Positions 32,866-35,664 of a stretch of DNA of 35,664 nucleotides are shown here, one piece after another. Source of the stretch: Desulfobacterales bacterium (lineage in GTDB: Bacteria > Desulfobacterota > Desulfobacteria > Desulfobacterales > JAHEIW01). How positions within the stretch are numbered: position 1 is the stretch's first letter; the number at the start of each line of letters is the position of its first letter. Position numbers and translations under genes: made by a program. The DNA lies in assembly GCA_020348305.1 (NCBI GenBank), contig CP070746.1, positions 6,363,945-6,399,608 on the forward strand. The letters run 5' to 3'. The notes beneath the pieces are model-generated. The model was not told the origin of the DNA, searched no databases, and saw only the letters and a list, made by a program, of their open reading frames with translations.

Positions 32866-35664
32866 TTATTTCTTTTCCTTGGTGATAAGAGATATTTCTT
32901 TGAGAATTTTTTCCAAGTTTTCCAGTTCCCTCCCGTATTCAGACCAATTGCCTTGGCGCAAGTAATCTTTGGCCATGTTATAGTGTTCCAGCGCCAACGC
33001 CCCGAGATTCGAAATATCCTGAGTTTGAGCAATAGATGGGGAAGCCAATGGTTCGGGCACTATTTGCCCGCCCAATACACTGCTTAAGGCCTTATCAAGA
33101 TTTTCCTCCATAATTAAGCGATTGCCAAAAGCGACAATAACCCTTTTTAATTCCGGCAAGGAAGCGATCCTTGATTTGACCTTTTGCTGTGAAGAAACCA
33201 GCCCACTTCTTCTCTGGGGTGATCCGGTGGGGGGCAATTCGCTTTCTTCCTGCTTGGCTTCCAAGTAAACCGGCTCCACATAAATAAATGTATCACTGAG
33301 GGGAATCGCTAAAAGATTGCCTCTGATGACTCTGGAACCTCTCTGACCCCATAAGCTCAACTCCCGGGAGATTTCCGTTTGTTGATCCACCCGGGCTTCA
33401 ATCTGCATCGGACCGTAAACCAGTTTTTCCTTGGGCAATTTGTAGACGAGCAGATTGCCGTAGTCGGGCAGGTCACTTCTGGCCGCCAGCCAGCCAATCA
33501 TATTATCCTTCTTGGAAGGGGTGAAGGGCAGCATCAGAAGAAACTCCTCCTTTTGCGCTTCGGGCAGTTTTATAATGATATAGTAAGGTTCCATTTCTTG
33601 CCGGCTGTCACCATACAGCTCATCCGGAATTTGCCAGAGGTCTTCCTGGTTATAGAAAACCTGGACATCTTCCATGTGATATTTCGTGTATGTATCCACC
33701 TGGATTTTAAAGAGGTCCTTGGGGTAGCGGATGTGCTTTTTCAGATCAGCAGGCATTTCATTGAAAGGCTTAAACAGATCAGGGAATATCTTCGCATAGG
33801 TTTTAACAATCGGATCTTTTTCATCAATAATATAGTAGGCGACATCCCCATTGTAAGCATCGATCGTAACCTTGACGGAATTGCGGATGTAGTTGAGTTC
33901 TTTATTTCTCAGACGGCCATGCGATCGGCGCGAATAGGGATACATATTAGAGGTCGTGTAGGCGTCTTGAATCCAATAGAGCTTTCCCCCGGAGACCACC
34001 AGATACGGATCAGCATCATAATTGAGAAACGGGGCAATCAAACCCGTGCGCCTGCCGATCCGGCGATTATACATGATTCTGCTCTCCGGAGTTAAATAAT
34101 TGGTAAACAGTATCTGGGGGTCCAAAAATTCAATGCTAAACAAAAGCCTTCTGAAAAAAGATTTGATTGGGATACCGCCCCTTCCCTGGTAGATGGTATA
34201 GACATTCTTGTCTCCCCTGGGGTAATCAAATTCCTCGGTCTTGGTCTTTACAAGAACATACTCAAGCGTTTTTTCCCCATAATAAATCTCGGGGCGCTCG
34301 ATCTTCAGGTCCGGTTCAAATGAAGGCGGCAGGTCTTTGATGAAAAGGCGGGGCAGTCCTTCGCGGGTCACTTCATTGACCGGGCTTGAAGCCAATCCGT
34401 ATCCATGGGTATAAATGAGGTGTCGATTGACCCAGGTCTGGGCCTGACGAGGAAGTTGATTTACCATCAACTCCCGGGCAGCCAGCATGACCTGTCGATA
34501 TTGATTATTGATCAGATAACGATCTACGTCTACATTGTTAAAATCGTAATATAGCCGTATGGTTTGAATCTGCCTGTAGGTTTGCAGTAAAGGACGCTCG
34601 TCCCAGATCCGGATATTTTGAATCGTTGCATCATGGCGCTTGAGGTCCTCGGCACTTAATTTGTCATTAACTTCAAAATTAACTTCTTTTATCCTGTTCA
34701 GATTGTAAGCCTTACGGGTATAATCAATATTGTAAGCGATGTAGGGCGATTCTTTGGCTAATTCATTGGGCTTGACCAAAAATTTTTGTACCATAAGGGG
34801 CAGCAGGGTCGCAAACACCAACATCGCCCCGATCCAAATTGCGCCGCTTATCCAGAAAAATTTCATCCTGAATTTAAAGGCGTTGAAAAAAACGACCAGG
34901 GCAAAGCCGATAGAGACAATGATCAGAACCTTATAGGCCAGAACCTTGATGTGGACATCGGTATAGCTGGCACCGAAAGCAGGTCCCTGGGTTGAATACA
35001 AAAGTCCATACATTTTCAGGTGGAAACCCCAGGCCAGGAGTAGGACAATGATTCCTCCCAAGAAAATGAGGTGCTTCCTGGCCTCTGGTGCAATGGTAAT
35101 CTTGGGTAAAGCAGTTGGGGGACCCTCTGCTTGACCAAAATCACCCTCTACTTGGAGCGCACCATTTTTCAGATACCAACCCATGGTGACCAGGCCAGCC
35201 AAAACGATAAGAACCAATAACCCGTTCCGGACGTAAACGTAGAAGGGGAGAGAGAAGAGATAGAATCCCACGTCCTTTTCAAAAATAGGATCCGTGGTGC
35301 CAAAAGGTTGCTGATTAAGAAAGCGCAGGACCATATCCCATTGATACGAGCCCTTGGATGCCACGATAAAACTGAGGAACAGAATAAAGGCGACGAGAAG
35401 CGTATTTAAGCCCCTGCCTGAAAGGCCAAGTTGGGAAACATATCCGTCCGCAGCTTTGACGACCAGCCCTCGCCCTCCACCTGGGTTTAGGCGTTTGGCT
35501 GCGTAAAGGTTGGCAGATATTAAGAGGATCAAAAGCAACCAGATCAGCGAACCGAACCCGAATTTGCTCAAAAGCATGGTCCAGAAAACAGGCGAAAAGC
35601 CAAGATTTTCGAACCAAAGGTAGTCAGGATATATTGAAATCCCTGACCATAGCAACAGAACAGC
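32866..35664 (-). CDS. UPF0182 family large membrane protein, N-terminus beyond the right edge
   Basis: The frame is open from the right edge (35664) to TAA at 32866, about 932 residues, so only a short N-terminal part is missing. Six membrane helices are visible in the first third (for example LIWLLLILLISANLYAA, LLVAFILFLSFIVA, LLVLIVLAGLVTMGWYL, LIFLGGIIVLLLAW, VLIIVSIGFALVVFF, ISGAIWIGAMLVFATLL); the family typically has seven. Directly after them is the family motif PNELAKESPYIAYNIDYTRKAY. A large extracytoplasmic region and a coiled-coil C-terminus follow. UPF0182 (COG1615) is of unknown function and is widespread in actinobacteria, cyanobacteria and some Desulfobacterota. Confidence 0.94.
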   Translation of the reverse strand, partial: AVLLLWSGISIYPDYLWFENLGFSPVFWTMLLSKFGFGSLIWLLLILLISANLYAAKRLNPGGGRGLVVKAADGYVSQLGLSGRGLNTLLVAFILFLSFIVASKGSYQWDMVLRFLNQQPFGTTDPIFEKDVGFYLFSLPFYVYVRNGLLVLIVLAGLVTMGWYLKNGALQVEGDFGQAEGPPTALPKITIAPEARKHLIFLGGIIVLLLAWGFHLKMYGLLYSTQGPAFGASYTDVHIKVLAYKVLIIVSIGFALVVFFNAFKFRMKFFWISGAIWIGAMLVFATLLPLMVQKFLVKPNELAKESPYIAYNIDYTRKAYNLNRIKEVNFEVNDKLSAEDLKRHDATIQNIRIWDERPLLQTYRQIQTIRLYYDFNNVDVDRYLINNQYRQVMLAARELMVNQLPRQAQTWVNRHLIYTHGYGLASSPVNEVTREGLPRLFIKDLPPSFEPDLKIERPEIYYGEKTLEYVLVKTKTEEFDYPRGDKNVYTIYQGRGGIPIKSFFRRLLFSIEFLDPQILFTNYLTPESRIMYNRRIGRRTGLIAPFLNYDADPYLVVSGGKLYWIQDAYTTSNMYPYSRRSHGRLRNKELNYIRNSVKVTIDAYNGDVAYYIIDEKDPIVKTYAKIFPDLFKPFNEMPADLKKHIRYPKDLFKIQVDTYTKYHMEDVQVFYNQEDLWQIPDELYGDSRQEMEPYYIIIKLPEAQKEEFLLMLPFTPSKKDNMIGWLAARSDLPDYGNLLVYKLPKEKLVYGPMQIEARVDQQTEISRELSLWGQRGSRVIRGNLLAIPLSDTFIYVEPVYLEAKQEESELPPTGSPQRRSGLVSSQQKVKSRIASLPELKRVIVAFGNRLIMEENLDKALSSVLGGQIVPEPLASPSIAQTQDISNLGALALEHYNMAKDYLRQGNWSEYGRELENLEKILKEISLITKEKK

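Noticed and set aside
1..35664. Mobile element, prophage, CRISPR or toxin-antitoxin system
   Set aside because: No transposase, integrase, phage structural gene, evenly spaced repeats or recognisable toxin-antitoxin pair was seen in any frame.

Overview
The window looks like a chromosomal segment of an anaerobic, Gram-negative bacterium, most likely a Desulfobacterota member of the Desulfobacteraceae/Desulfosarcina kind. This is inferred from the gene set: a single-cluster low-potential ferredoxin, a hydrogenase/Hnd-type NADH diaphorase trio, a glutaconate-type CoA-transferase next to a Pat-like protein acetyltransferase under a sigma-54 promoter, a PilZ protein, lipoproteins with lipoboxes, and a UPF0182 membrane protein. 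No rRNA, tRNA, CRISPR array, integrase or insertion sequence was seen.

Layout. 1-432 is the tail of a methyltransferase cut by the left edge. 698-5100 (minus) is an envelope operon: a membrane-anchored unknown protein, a PBP1A-type bifunctional penicillin-binding protein and a SPOR/TPR membrane protein. 5101-9813 is an accessory, gene-poor and AT-richer stretch. It holds a decayed TPR-type gene, an exported protein with a degenerate HAD-like domain, a PQQ-propeller lipoprotein, two small proteins (one PilZ) and a heptanucleotide tandem repeat. 9814-12094 is murB overlapping a MATE/ANKH-like multi-pass membrane protein. 12175-17617 carries a ferredoxin, an NhaP-type antiporter, a small conserved-looking protein with a TPR protein, NudC, and a zinc-ribbon membrane protein with an HEAGH metalloprotease motif.

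17828-22603 is a sigma-54-driven acyl-CoA region: two CoA-transferase subunits, then a four-domain protein acetyltransferase of Pat/PatZ architecture. It is followed on the minus strand by a glutamate/leucine-type dehydrogenase fused to CBS domains, whose second CBS domain is interrupted by an in-frame TAG. 24824-27808 has a PIG-L deacetylase, a lipoprotein ending at a very strong terminator, and lysC. 27865-32077 has two tandem cyclic-nucleotide-binding-fold proteins, then NuoE-, NuoF- and HoxU-like subunits of an NADH-oxidising electron-transfer module with no catalytic hydrogenase beside it. 32318-32809 is a GNAT protein, and 32866 to the right edge is a UPF0182 protein, cut at its N-terminus.

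Themes. The CoA-transferase, protein acetyltransferase and amino-acid dehydrogenase together suggest fermentation or oxidation of amino-acid-derived acids with acyl-CoA-linked control. The diaphorase module would recycle NADH to ferredoxin, hydrogen or formate through a partner encoded elsewhere. The most unusual signal concerns TAG. Of 30 intact genes with a visible stop, 28 end in TAA or TGA. The only two TAG codons in stop position are both followed by in-frame coding sequence: the missing half of a CBS domain, and the next gene of the PBP operon. This may be a nonsense mutation plus coincidence, or it may mean UAG is read through or decoded (for example as pyrrolysine).
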